DNA of 33,129 nucleotides, from NCBI GenBank assembly GCA_036897485.1, contig JAYMTF010000591.1, positions 1 through 33,129 on the forward strand, in the 5' to 3' direction. The notes below the pieces were generated by a model. That model was not told the origin of the DNA, ran no database searches, and saw nothing but the letters and a program-made list of their open reading frames with translations. Numbering within the stretch: position 1 is the first letter of the stretch; each line of letters opens with the position of its first letter. This stretch comes from Pelargonium nanum (lineage: Eukaryota > Streptophyta > Magnoliopsida > Geraniales > Geraniaceae). The position numbers and the translations under genes are program-made. Positions 9,081 through 19,289 of the stretch are shown here, one piece after another.

Positions 9081-10518
9081 GTGTGTGATTTTAAATTTTG
9101 TCGTACAAATGCACTGCATTGGAAGTGAATCACCCTTCAATTTGTATATTTACAATGTGAATTGTTTTATCTTTTCCTGAATTTCTGTCTGATTTTACAT
9201 TTTTATTCAATTTATTGATACGCCCATTTGCTATAGCTAAGTAAATTCCTATTCACTACAATATCTTACCAGAACAGATTACTCTGCTAGTAGGTTCTTG
9301 GTTCTTATAATCTGCTTGTGTCCCTGAGATTCTGGAGCTTATCTTTGTTGGAGAAGCATGTAAATTACATAGAAAGGAGGAAATGAAACTTAGGTAGCGT
9401 TTGGATTTGAAAAATTGGAATGATTCGAACACCTTTCTCAGTAACCAAAAATGTCTAATCCAAACATGACAAATGGGAACCTCTTCAAATTCATGAACCA
9501 AAATTTGTCCTTTGCATATAATTTGTAAATGGGTGCCTTGGCTTTAGGGATCAACAATCACTTTAAGGAATCCAACTATATAAGAATTGGATTAAGGAAG
9601 CCAAAGGCGCATGTGTTGGTTTTAGAGAAGCTTTGGCAGTTTAAATATTAGGTGGAACAACTAGTCCTGTCGTTAGATGCTTTGTGCTTGTACACAGTTG
9701 TGCTATTTGTGCAAACACTAATTGTTTACAACGTCTTAAGGCCACTTTAATTTGCCCAGTTATGAAAATCGCATCTTCAATTTGAAAATATGAAGATAAG
9801 TAAATGAACATATTTGTCAATTTGGCCTGTACAATTCTTTGAAATACTAGATATCATTCACCTTTTTATCCCACAAGTTTATTTTGTGTTTAAAATTCTA
9901 GCCCGAAACATTTTTTAGCAAGTCTTTCGAGTGTACATTTCGTTTTCTATATGCATAGTTGATTTCCAATTATCAAGTACAAAAGAATTTGAAAACTTGT
10001 CCCAGTTATGTGATCATATACAATAGAAAATAGCTTTAACGTTTGTGCAGGACTTTCTCTCCCTAATGTATATGCACCTTATGTCGCAAATGAATATTAT
10101 TTTTGAGGTTTTACATGTATTGACTATTGAGGATTTCTATGACGAGCTTGAGAAACCTATTTATTTATGAGACCTTTCAGCATCTGCACCAACCCAATGT
10201 GCGCAGGTTTCTGCAATATGTGGACAGTTAGGTGTTGATATTCTTATTCTACATTGGAAGGTTTATTATATGGATGATAATAGCACATTATATTTTGACA
10301 TGACATCCTTCACTTGAAGCATATTAATGTTCCTAATCTCTTACTTTTAAGTATTTTAGATCAATGTATGTGTATAAAACAGTTATATGAGATCACCGAT
10401 GATCTCCATGGTGCCGAATAAATGATTACCTGCATTAGATTTTCATTTAGTTATATCTTCCCCTTTTCTGTTTGATTGTTGACACATTTCCTGTTTTTTT
10501 CATGTTCTCGGGTTAAAG
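9081..10518 (+). other. presumed 5'UTR intron of the HHP gene
   Basis: AT-rich, without coding content. Near 9393-9465 a short inverted pair, GTTTGGAT (9399-9406) and ATCCAAAC (9458-9465), inside taggtagcgtttggatttg resembles the end of a hAT-type MITE. Nothing else was recognised. Confidence 0.3.
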
Positions 10519-10522
10519 AGAG

Positions 10523-12970
10523 ATGACAAGTGGACAATATAAAAACTGGAGTGCTGCACCTGAATCATCAGATATTATGTTCGACTGTGAAGATGTGGAC
10601 AAAGGCTATCCAAGTGAAGGGAAGGGAAAAAAACTATGGAAGAAAGTTAAGTATCAACTTGTTGGGTACCACTCATTGCCTGGGTATTTAAGGGACAATG
10701 AGTTCATTCTGGATTATTACCGTGCAGAATGGCCCTTAAAACAGGTGTTCCTCAGCCTCTTCTACATTCACAATGAGACTCTTAATGTCTGGACGTAAGG
10801 ATTCTGTCTCAATAGTTACACTTAACCAGTTCACTCTTATATCTTGTTCTGGTCCAAATAACTTTTTTCCTTTCTATTACGTTCTGATGTTTATTAGGGC
10901 CTTGTTTAGCAAGAACATAGCAAATGATTAAATGACATTATACATTACTTTTCCAGGACCTTTTTCTCTTTCTCTTCTTGTATTCTGTCTTTCTTGCATT
11001 TTGGAATTTGGAGATGACCAGTCCATTTCTTAGCATATTCCGATTTAGATTCTTTGTTCTTGATTGCATGAATTGGATCTTGTTCTTAATGAAAATTTGG
11101 CAGTATGTGAAGATATAATATCCTTTAGATATGCTCCAATGTTTTTTTTTTTCCTATCATCTTGAGTTTTGTGACATTTTACATGATAAATTTGGGTTTG
11201 TTGATTAAAAAAATTCTGTATACTATAGGATAATTTTTTTTTTCCTATTTTAACTTAATACCGTGGACTGGGACAGTTGAGATTAATATTGCATATAAGA
11301 TAACGATTTATGGTTTTCTCTTTTCTTTTTTTTTTCTGCCAAGGGAAAAATGCTCTAAGTATTATGTAGAAGAGAAACTGGAATGGCAATCATCTCTCTC
11401 ATTCTGTTTCCCCGTGTTAGAAGGCTTAATTGGAACTTTATTTTCTTAAAATGTTACTCCCTTAGTTCAAAATGAATGTCTTGTTTCTCTTCTTCTTCTT
11501 TTTTTTCTTTGCGAAAATTAATTATATAACATATCTGTCTTAAGGAAACTATAGGCAAATGGTAATTCATTCATAATTCACTTAATAAAATAGAAAGATA
11601 CGCTCATTTTGGGACTAATATATTTAAATTGTTCGTTCATTTTTATACACGATGACACACTTTAGTTTAAAAATACTACAATAGGAGGGAAGAAGCTTTT
11701 CTAATATTTATGTTTCAAACTTCACTGGCAATTTATACAGGCATTTAATTGGCTTCCTCCTTTTCCTCTCCTTGACAATATACACCGCAATGAGGGTTCC
11801 ACGAGTTATGGATCTAAACTCCTTGCAACGGTTGCCAGACATTCTGCGAGGAGCTGATTTGCACACGATTCAGTCAGAACTCCTGAAGTGCATGCCTTCC
11901 TTGCCCAACATACCTGATAATATTCAAATATTGAAAGATGGGCTAATGCTGCCAACACTGTCGACACTCCCGGGATGGCATATTTTGGAACTTCTGTCTA
12001 GTTGCTTGCCAGAGAGTTTCTCCTTTATTAATCAAACGGATGGTATTAAGGTAATGTACAATTTTTCGTCACTATCTTTCAATGATATATAGAACTTTGT
12101 GCATTTTCCACCTTACTAGCTTCATCCCAACTCTTATGCAATGCCATTTTTCTATCTGTCAAAAAGGATAACAAGCTGTTCTGAGATTTATTAGATTTTT
12201 TACCACAACCATGATCTTGTACACTTGATTTTCTCATGAGTAAAATTATATTGTCTTATATGAGAAAATTACAGTTTCCTGCTGTTGATTTATCATTTGT
12301 TTATTGAATCCAGCATTATGGTATGAAGGATGATGTGGTGAGCATGATAGCTCCCCTTGTGGTTCAACCAACAGCAAGATGGCCTTTTTTCGCTTTCTTG
12401 GGCGGGGCTATGTTTTGCTTGCTAGCCAGCAGCACATGCCACCTCCTTGCGTGCTACTCAGAGCGCCTATCCTACATAATGCTCAGAATCGACTATGCAG
12501 GCATTTCCATTCTTATCGCAACTTCCTTTTACCCTCCCGTTTACTACTCCTTCATGTGCAATCCATTTCTCTGCAACCTCTACTTGGGTTTCATAACAAT
12601 GTTGGGGATTAGCACCATTGTATTTTCTCTCCTCCCGGTTTTCCAGAAGCCCCGGTTCCGCCCAATCCGTGCTTCTCTATTCTTAGGCATGGGCCTGTCC
12701 GGCGTGGCCCCTGTGATTCACAAGCTGATATTATTCAAGGATCAGCCAGCAGCCCTCCAAACAACAGGCTACGAGGTATTGATGGGCATCTTGTACGGGC
12801 TCGGAGCCTTGATCTATGTTTTAAGGATCCCGGAGCGGTGGAAGCCGGGGAAGTTCGATATTGCCGGGCATAGCCACCAACTCTTCCACGTCTTGGTCGT
12901 TGCAGGGGCCTATACGCACTATCACGCCGGCCTCATTTACCTCAAGTGGAGAGACGCGCAAGGTTGTTAG
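10523..12970 (+). CDS. HHP4: heptahelical transmembrane protein, PAQR/adiponectin-receptor family, HHP4/HHP5 type
   Basis: Seven-helix membrane protein of the PAQR family; plant HHPs have been linked to sugar, sterol and hormone responses. Exons 10523-10794, 11741-12050 and 12314-12970 join in frame to 1239 nt, 412 aa. Conserved features: YHSLPGYLRDNEFI (49-62), HNETLNVWTH at the start of the first helix (83-92), WPFFAFLGGAMFCLLASSTCHLL with His237, RIDYAGI, YPPVYYSFMC, and GHSHQLFHVLVVAGA with His382 and His386. By homology to human AdipoR, three such histidines bind zinc. The loop of about 100 residues after helix 1, with LPDILRGADLH and CLPESFS, is the mark of the HHP4/HHP5 clade and is absent from HHP1-3. 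The C terminus YLKWRDAQGC is typical. HHP4 and HHP5 cannot be told apart here. The start is the first ATG after a T-rich acceptor-like tract. Confidence 0.93.
11455..11692. mobile_element. Stowaway-like MITE in HHP coding intron 1
   Basis: The left end tactcccttagttcaaaatg and the right end ataggagggaag (inverted: cttccctcctat) form degenerate Stowaway-type terminal inverted repeats (CTCCCT core) preceded by TA. The interior is AT-rich, has a tttgggacta segment, and has no coding capacity. The 235-bp length suits a MITE. The TIRs are well diverged, so this is an old insertion. Confidence 0.5.
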
Positions 12971-13401
12971 CAAAGAAATGACCATTTTGCATGAGCTTTA
13001 ACAATTTCTTAACATATTATAACTTGTGTATCATATATATAGATGAATCGAGGAGGTACGTATATAGCTAGGCAATTTAAGAAAAATGTACGCAGAACTG
13101 TGTGCCTATACTCGTGTACGAAACATAATGTTCGAGTTTGTAACGAAGTTTACATGAGATGCAGACAAACAAACGCATCAAAATAATGAAATCGTATCAG
13201 ATTACAACATGCATTTAGCTCGTAGCAAGTGGTCGTTTTGTAGTATGCGAAACGACATGAAATTTGATTCCAAAATGATTTTGCATTATTCATTTCCAGG
13301 TACGATACGTGGACTCCTCACTCAGTCACTCCCACTGTCATGTCTATATTTTTTTCGTGAATATCAAACATCTCTCCGACCCCATAACGTCAACATTCGG
13401 A

Positions 13402-13424
13402 AATAATAATAATAATAATAATAA
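13402..13424. repeat. (AAT)n microsatellite
   Basis: About seven uninterrupted AAT units downstream of the HHP gene. Confidence 0.9.
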
Positions 13425-14297
13425 AAATAGTAGATGTATTTAATCATTATAAATAACAAGAAACAAACAGAAGCTGAGCTGTCTGAGTTGATGAGGGAGG
13501 CCCAACTGACCAATCAACGGTTGCCGTTTCGTCAGAATATCAAAACTGTGGCCAATCATTGATGATCGACGCAAGGGGCCGTTTGGCCAAACCTATTGGA
13601 TTCGATCCCGAAAACATGGAGAATAGCTACCGCCTCGCCTGTCCTCCATTTTTTACCTCCCAAAACTCATTGCTACATTTCTAACAATCTTTAGTTTGAT
13701 TGTATCATTGTTGATCCACTTTGTTTCTTTTTTCGAAGAAACTAGTTTACAGTCTTTTCAAAATATCAGTCTCTTGTTTGTGATAGAACATTCTGGTATC
13801 AGTAACGTGACATATTTGAATTGATTAGCTTGAATGGAACTAGTTAGCAAATGATATACGCAACATGATTTCGCGGAATCAATAATAAAAACAATCACAA
13901 AGTCCATTGTGTTGATTGAGATAACACATCAAAGAAGAACATTATTTCATTTAAATGTCAACTTGAAATGAAGGCAAGCTGTGAGCTTCATCTCTCCCAT
14001 GCATGCATGTTCGATATGGGCAGTCGAATTATGTGAAAAGGACTCTAATTTGTCATTTTAGAATTAATAGTGTCCTACTATTGGAAATTTTCTTCCTAGC
14101 TAGATGGCCAGCAATAGAATTATTGGTCCATCAAGAGTCAAGACTTTGATATTTGCTAACTTCTCAAAAGTAAGTGCTAAATGAATTCTTATATAATTAT
14201 TACATTGGAAGCTGTAACATCATTGAATATAACAATTTTTAAACTTCTCATGTTATGTTTTTCACGATTCATATTTATTGACATTCTATTAATTATT

Positions 14298-14327
14298 GTT
14301 CCATCCGTCCAAAAATTAGTGTACATA
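14298..14327 (+). mobile_element. end fragment of a Stowaway-like MITE
   Basis: The sequence gttccatccgtccaaaaatt followed by agtgtacat matches the common plant Stowaway terminal pattern CTCCNTCCGTCCNAAAA. No matching inverted end was found nearby, so it is a fragment or has decayed. Confidence 0.4.
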
Positions 14328-15589
14328 TAATATTTTACTTGCATTTTTGTCTCGAAACAAGCGTCTCATTTTCTTAAAAAAGTAATTAGTTATGCAAGAA
14401 TTTCAATAATATTGTTCCTATAATAGGTTGACTAGTTAGTATCTCTTAAATATGTAAGAACACATGTCCATGGAGATAGAAGAGTAAATTTATTTGAGTC
14501 TCGTGCGACTCCTATCTTCACGTACTCTATGTATTATTTATCATGTGAGATTAATATTTGATTTTTGTTGATTATTTTTTATGTTTCTTTCATTCAATTT
14601 AAAAACCCCAAATTTATTACTTGTTTTTAAATGGTGGGGGATGAGGAGAAGAAGTTGCATGATCTATAGTTTCATTTGAATATGATACATATATGTGTGG
14701 ATTGCTATTTTTTCTCCTTAATTAATATACATTCAAATATCGTTTAATTCTAACTTCTTCTACTCTTCTTCTACTCTTTTTCTATCGAAAATTAAGAACT
14801 CGTTTATTAACAATTTTCAATAAGGGAAATATTAAAAAACTACTTACACCAAACTGTAAACATAGACACCTTGGGAAGAACCAAATGAGAGGAATACTGA
14901 TTAATTGAGAAGAGAGATGAAAATTCTCGTGTCAAAATTCCACGATTGCAATCGATGGAAAAGAAATCGAGATACTTGATTGATCACCAGACGATGATGA
15001 AAGTGATATATCATAAGTGAATACAAGATCTTTATCACGTCGTATTTAATAATTAAGAAATTCCAAATAAGATTGATTATTATGGCTCTTCTAATAAACA
15101 TGTGATTAATAAGCAGTACTAATTAGGCCATGCAAGATTGAGAAGAAGCAATCTAGCAAAGGTGTGGCATGGTTGTTTTGTCATCATTAATGTCAATTTT
15201 GATATCCTTAAGAGGACAAAAGTTGGGGAGGTAGAGATTTGACTTGGTAAGTTGTTGGTGATGTGATGTGGACTTGCAATGGTTTTATCCACACGTACGA
15301 GAGTGAGTGAATTGGTGAATTAGAACAAAGAAGATAAATCTAGGAATGGTTTCAAAATTGTGCTGCTTTGCTTTGCTCTCTGCCCCTTTTCTAATAATGT
15401 TTTGTAGGGGACCGTAACAACCCATATCAACATCTACACCCACAAAACACTCCCCATGCCCATTCTCTCCAATACTTTTGACTTCCTAAAACTTTGCAAA
15501 ATCATGAAATGTCAAAGAAGATGTCCAACAGTTTTGGATTCTTTCGGGTACACGGATCCAAGAAAATGCAGTTTCTTGAAGTTAAAGAA

Positions 15590-16110
15590 AAGAAGATCGT
15601 GATGGACTAGGAATAACTCCGATGGTAGTAGTTTAGGCAGTTCCTAGTTTAGTTGGGAGGTGTTGGTGCAGTCGCTAGAGACAGTAAGAATAATTGGTTG
15701 GGGGTGTTTCATCCTTTGTTGGTTGGGTTAATAGTCCGCTTTCAAAGTTTTGAGGTTTTAGAGAGACCATTAGGTTGGTTCGAAATCTCGTTAATCGTAC
15801 TCGTGTCATTGTTGAGGCGATCATGACTTTGGAGTGCAGAGAAACAATCAAGTTCTTTGAGGGTTTCGTTTTGTTCTCGGTTAACAGGGGGCTAATGCCT
15901 AATGGGTTGCTATTTTTTTTAGTCCATTTTTGTTTTAATTCCTTTGTCAATAATAGTTGTATTATTAATCACCCGCATGTGAACGTACGTTGAAGTTTAT
16001 TCTGAATGATTGTAACTAGTGTTCTGCTTTAGGAGTGTCTTAGTTTGGAAACCCCCGTTGTCTATCCTCGGTTTCGTTTCTTAATAATAATAAATACATA
16101 GAAAAGATTA
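15590..16110 (+). pseudogene. decayed LINE-type RNase H domain and 3' tail
   Basis: Three-frame reading recovers pieces in the order expected of the RNase H domain found at the C terminus of plant LINEs and RVT_3 proteins: NNSDGSSLG (about 15612-15640), GGVGAVARDSKNNWLGVF (15656-15709), GWVNSPLSKF after a frame change (near 15722-15751), and RNLVNRTRVIVEA (15779-15817). Stops and frameshifts separate them. After the degenerate coding part, the sequence ends in tttcgtttcttaataataat, which resembles the 3' end of plant non-LTR retrotransposons. No reverse transcriptase was found upstream, so this is a 5'-truncated, dead copy. It could also be a relic of a host RNase H-like pseudogene. Confidence 0.45.
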
Positions 16111-16900
16111 TGAATTTGGTTCAAGAACAAGAATCAACCAAAATCATACAGTAGAAGCTTTGTTGAGAGAAAAATAATGGAGGAAACTCTAGGAAGTAGG
16201 CCTAGCCTAGATACCCATATTTTCTTGGGCAATTATTGGAAAATAATTATGTGATTATGTATTATATAATTTCATTTTCAAGGTCCACAAGCTTAGCCAT
16301 CCATGTCAAATCCCTTTTTTCTCTCTTAGACTAATAATTGACACTTACTGTTGTAAAAGCCACATTCATTTGTAGTTGCTGTTATACATTTTGATCTCAT
16401 GAAATGATTCCCTAATTAAGATCATATCTTCCACTAAAGACTTCATTTGCCATTTCTGTTCAAAAGCTATTCTTGATTGAAGGTACTGAGGTGGATTTTC
16501 TCCATCTTTTATGGGATAATTTTGTCAATTGTTTGGCCATATATATGTGGTTATTGAATTGTACCTCAATTGATCTTCTTCTTTTTTTCTTTAATGGCTC
16601 CATTATTGCCCAATTGATATTCTCAAGTAAACAAAAAGTTACATGTAGTAGCAAACCAGAATTGTCTCAACTTAAAAAAAGACCAAGTGACCCACAATAT
16701 ATATACCATTCAAATTCACCAAAAATTTACAGGAGAATGATTCTTGTATGCAGTCATCATACATGTCAATGGATGTACCTCTGAATTTGAATCATAATCG
16801 TCCACTACAACTAACATAAGATGGGACCCACTATCCCCCTCCCGAAAACCAAAATTGCCCAAAACACAAGATAAAACTCACTTTTCACATATCACAGTCT
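16111..16900. other. intergenic, nothing recognised
   Basis: AT-rich DNA with short open frames on both strands that show no family features. No repeat or RNA gene was recognised. Confidence 0.4.
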
Positions 16901-16902
16901 GA

Positions 16903-17079
16903 CACGTGCCTTACATGTATTTGACATGTAAGACGGTTGCATGCGCCAAGTTGCTTCCTTTTTTATATTCCCTAACTCTTTGCAAATTCAATAAAGTAGA
17001 AGAAAATAAAAATCCTAGCTAAAATAACAATTGTGTGAAAAAAGAGAATGATATTTTCAATTCTTGAGAGCTCAAGAAT
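16903..17079. promoter_or_regulatory. G-box plus two inverted repeats in a gene-free region
   Basis: A CACGTG G-box at 16903-16908 is followed at once by an inverted repeat with 9-nt arms, CTTACATGT (16910-16918) and ACATGTAAG (16924-16932), loop atttg. A TGCATG (RY-like) motif lies near 16939. A second inverted repeat, ATTCTTGAG (17060-17068) and CTCAAGAAT (17071-17079), has only a 2-nt centre. The cluster could be regulatory DNA or the start of an unannotated transcript. No protein gene is visible downstream until 18431. Confidence 0.35.
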
Positions 17080-18430
17080 ATTCTTACAGCTAGAAAGGAG
17101 TCAAGTGATGGAGGTTCAATTGAGGCATGCATGAACATCAATATGTGTATGATATGTACTTATGATGAGATAATTGGAGGGAACCTATCCCATTTGTAAG
17201 GCCACAACTGCAACACAATGCTGAGATAATTGGTTTCTTGATTCCTCTTTATTTATACTCTTTTTGCAAATACTGTCAAGAGTCAAACTTTTCTTTACAA
17301 AATTTGTTGACAAAAAAGTTGTCAGTGTAAAATAAACTTTGCCAAATGACAGGTATAAATTCTTGGACATATATATGGATGACAGAGTAATGAATGTCAG
17401 CCATTTTATTATTGTTTGAAATTTAGTCAAGGCGTAAGGAAATCGGATTCTAGCTAACGTTTTGCACTCACAAATTCATTGAAATGATATGAGTGATAAT
17501 TTGTTATGCTTCGGATTCTTTTTATTTGGCTGAATTTGAATAATTAACTCTTTAGCTTTGAATTTTTTCCTCAACAGATATTCAAATCTAATATATCGTT
17601 TTCATTTCTTTCTTTCTTTTCAACCAACTAATGTCTTATCAAGCTTATAATTAGTACATAAGATTGGGTAATGAGTAACAACTCTCTAATGAGGTTCATT
17701 TGGTGGGAGAGGGGTTCACTTAAAAATTGAAACCCTACACAGGCACTAAAATAAACCAACTTGTTTGAGCTATGGGGACATATGCCATCACATTTAATTT
17801 GTTCATCATTTGCACAATTCAAGTACCATGATTGGCATACTTATTGTGAATATCCAATTATTGATAACTCATAGAGTCTCCCATTTTGTAGAGATTGTGG
17901 GCATTATTTGGAACAGTTGCACATTAGATTTTTTTTTCTAACAGAACAATTAATGGTTTTATTGTTTCACTATTATAATCAAAATTTTAACCAACTATAT
18001 GACATATGGTCGTTCTTATTAACATCTCAAATCTTAAAAAATATATCTTCTAACAAAAAATATAAAAATATATATTATGGCATGACAAAATATTTACCAA
18101 AACGGTAGAGAGGGAGAGAAAACACATGAATATAGTACAGTCTACAGAGATGACTATTTGCTTGTTGCAGCAATTTGAAATGGTGACTCACTCTCTCACC
18201 ACAAGACAACTGGCAATTTTGATTCATTCACACATAGAGAAAGAGAGAGATAAAAGAACTAGAGGATAGAGGAAAGGACACATTACTAGTCTACAATTTT
18301 GAGGGATTATTTTGGTCTTTTCTCTCCTCTCTTCTCTTCACTTCTCCTACTTAAAACCTCAAGAAACCCAAAGCTATAGCTACTCATAAAATTCTCAATC
18401 CTCTCTCTCTTTCTCACAAAACCATAAATC
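17080..18430. other. intergenic and upstream region of the SOFL gene
   Basis: AT-rich. The last 130 nt before the SOFL start are rich in CT runs (ctctcctctcttctcttcac), typical of a plant leader, with a weak TATA-like ttaaaa near 18351. No gene was recognised. Confidence 0.4.
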
Positions 18431-19289
18431 ATGGATATGGCAGCTTCACAATGCACTAGTGGTAGTGGTTGTGAATCAGGTTGGACTCACTACCTAGATC
18501 ACTCCAAAACTCTTTCTACAAATCAACAGTACCAAACAAGTGGCAGGAGTCATGGAAATTATGGAGGCAGAGGATCATTTGAAACAGAGGAGGACCTGTC
18601 TATGGTCTCTGATGCATCATCTGGGCCTCCAAATTACCATGAAGACTGTGATCAAGATAGCTTTTTTGGAAATGGGTATCACCATTGTTCCTCCAATTTG
18701 GCTCAGAGCAGCAAGAAACACAAGAGCAAGTCCTCTGATCAGAGAAAACAGAGGCATTCTTGTCTTGATGACACTGCTAGCTCCCCTGTTTTGAGCTTTA
18801 ATCCCAATGCAAGTTCTTCTTTTTCTCTTTTCTCAAACTTTATGTTGTGTCAATTAGTACAAAAATTGAGTTTCTGGGTTTTGATGTTTTTGCAGAAAAA
18901 TGTGAGCTTGTCCAGCAAGAAACCTTCAATGGAGCATGTCTCCTCACAGGGCTTCTCTGCAACACATTTTAAGGTACGTAACAACCGAGGTTCGAACCTT
19001 AAACCTCAAGAGAAGCAAGCGTCTTAAGCCACTTGCCCCGATGATGATTGTTTTACTCAAAAATATTTAATGTTGGATTTAATTGGACTTGTGCAGGGGA
19101 AATCTGCATTACAAAAGCATTTTGGTTTCTTCAAGCCTCAGAAACCAGCTTCTGAAGACTTAGGTGAGTGATTGGTAATTTTTGTACTAAAGATTGTAAT
19201 GTTTTTGAATTGATAAAGTAGCTGATTGCTTCAGCAAAATTGTTATTGTTCACTTGACAGGTGGTTTCCAGGGAAGAAAATGGGAATGA
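18431..19289 (+). CDS. SOFL: SOB FIVE-LIKE (SOFL) protein, 183 aa
   Basis: Plant-specific family whose Arabidopsis members (SOB5, SOFL1, SOFL2) promote cytokinin accumulation and responses; the biochemical activity is unknown. Exons 18431-18808, 18896-18973, 19097-19163 and 19261-19289 total 552 nt. Both family hallmarks are present near the N terminus: motif A as CESGWTHYL (residues 14-22) and motif B as EDLSMVSDASSGPP (54-67). A Ser/Lys-rich middle (SKKHKSKSSDQRKQRH) and a conserved-looking GFSATHFK at the end of exon 2 follow; the end reads GFQGRKWE. Intron 1 must use a GC donor (AAT|gcaagt). The GT three bases on would break the frame, while retention leaves an open frame to 19027 that lacks exons 3 and 4. 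Intron 2 starts in SINE-like sequence. A polyadenylation-type AATAAA lies at 19474. Which SOFL paralog it is cannot be said. Confidence 0.9.
18809..18895 (+). other. GC-AG intron (SOFL intron 1), length divisible by three
   Basis: Donor gcaagttc after CCCAAT, acceptor tttttgcag before AAAAATGTG. The intron is 87 nt and free of in-frame stops, so splicing and retention both keep the frame. The GT at 18813 would shift it and lose GFSATHFK. Confidence 0.75.
18977..19046 (-). repeat. tRNA-derived SINE fragment in SOFL intron 2
   Basis: Read on the minus strand, ggggcaagtggcttaagac resembles a pol III A-box (TGGCNNAGTGG). About 33 nt later comes a perfect B-box-like GGTTCGAACC (18989-18998). A 70-nt segment is shared with 21840-21908 (common core aaacctcaagagaagcaag). 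The fragment starts 3 nt after the 5' splice site of intron 2. Confidence 0.55.

Larger units (their letters stand above)
12971..15580. other. 3'UTR of HHP and gene-poor intergenic DNA
   Basis: The first 200 or so nt are probably the HHP 3'UTR. An (AAT)n microsatellite lies at 13402-13424. A stretch at 13575-13610 (ggggccgtttggccaaacct) resembles one end of a hAT-type MITE. A Stowaway-like end lies at 14298. The remainder is AT-rich with no gene recognised. Confidence 0.4.

Noticed and set aside
10895..10945. hAT-like MITE end in HHP intron 1 (gggccttgtttagcaagaac)
   Set aside because: Only one end is visible and no inverted partner or 8-bp duplication was found; too weak to call.
18989..18998. 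A tRNA gene on the basis of the GGTTCGAACC B-box
   Set aside because: No acceptor stem or full cloverleaf can be formed around it; it fits a SINE fragment, not a functional tRNA.
18431..19027. SOFL as a single-exon 198-aa protein
   Set aside because: The open frame passes through a T-rich intron with a clear tgcag acceptor and then into SINE-like sequence. Splicing gives a coherent 183-aa protein with further exons.
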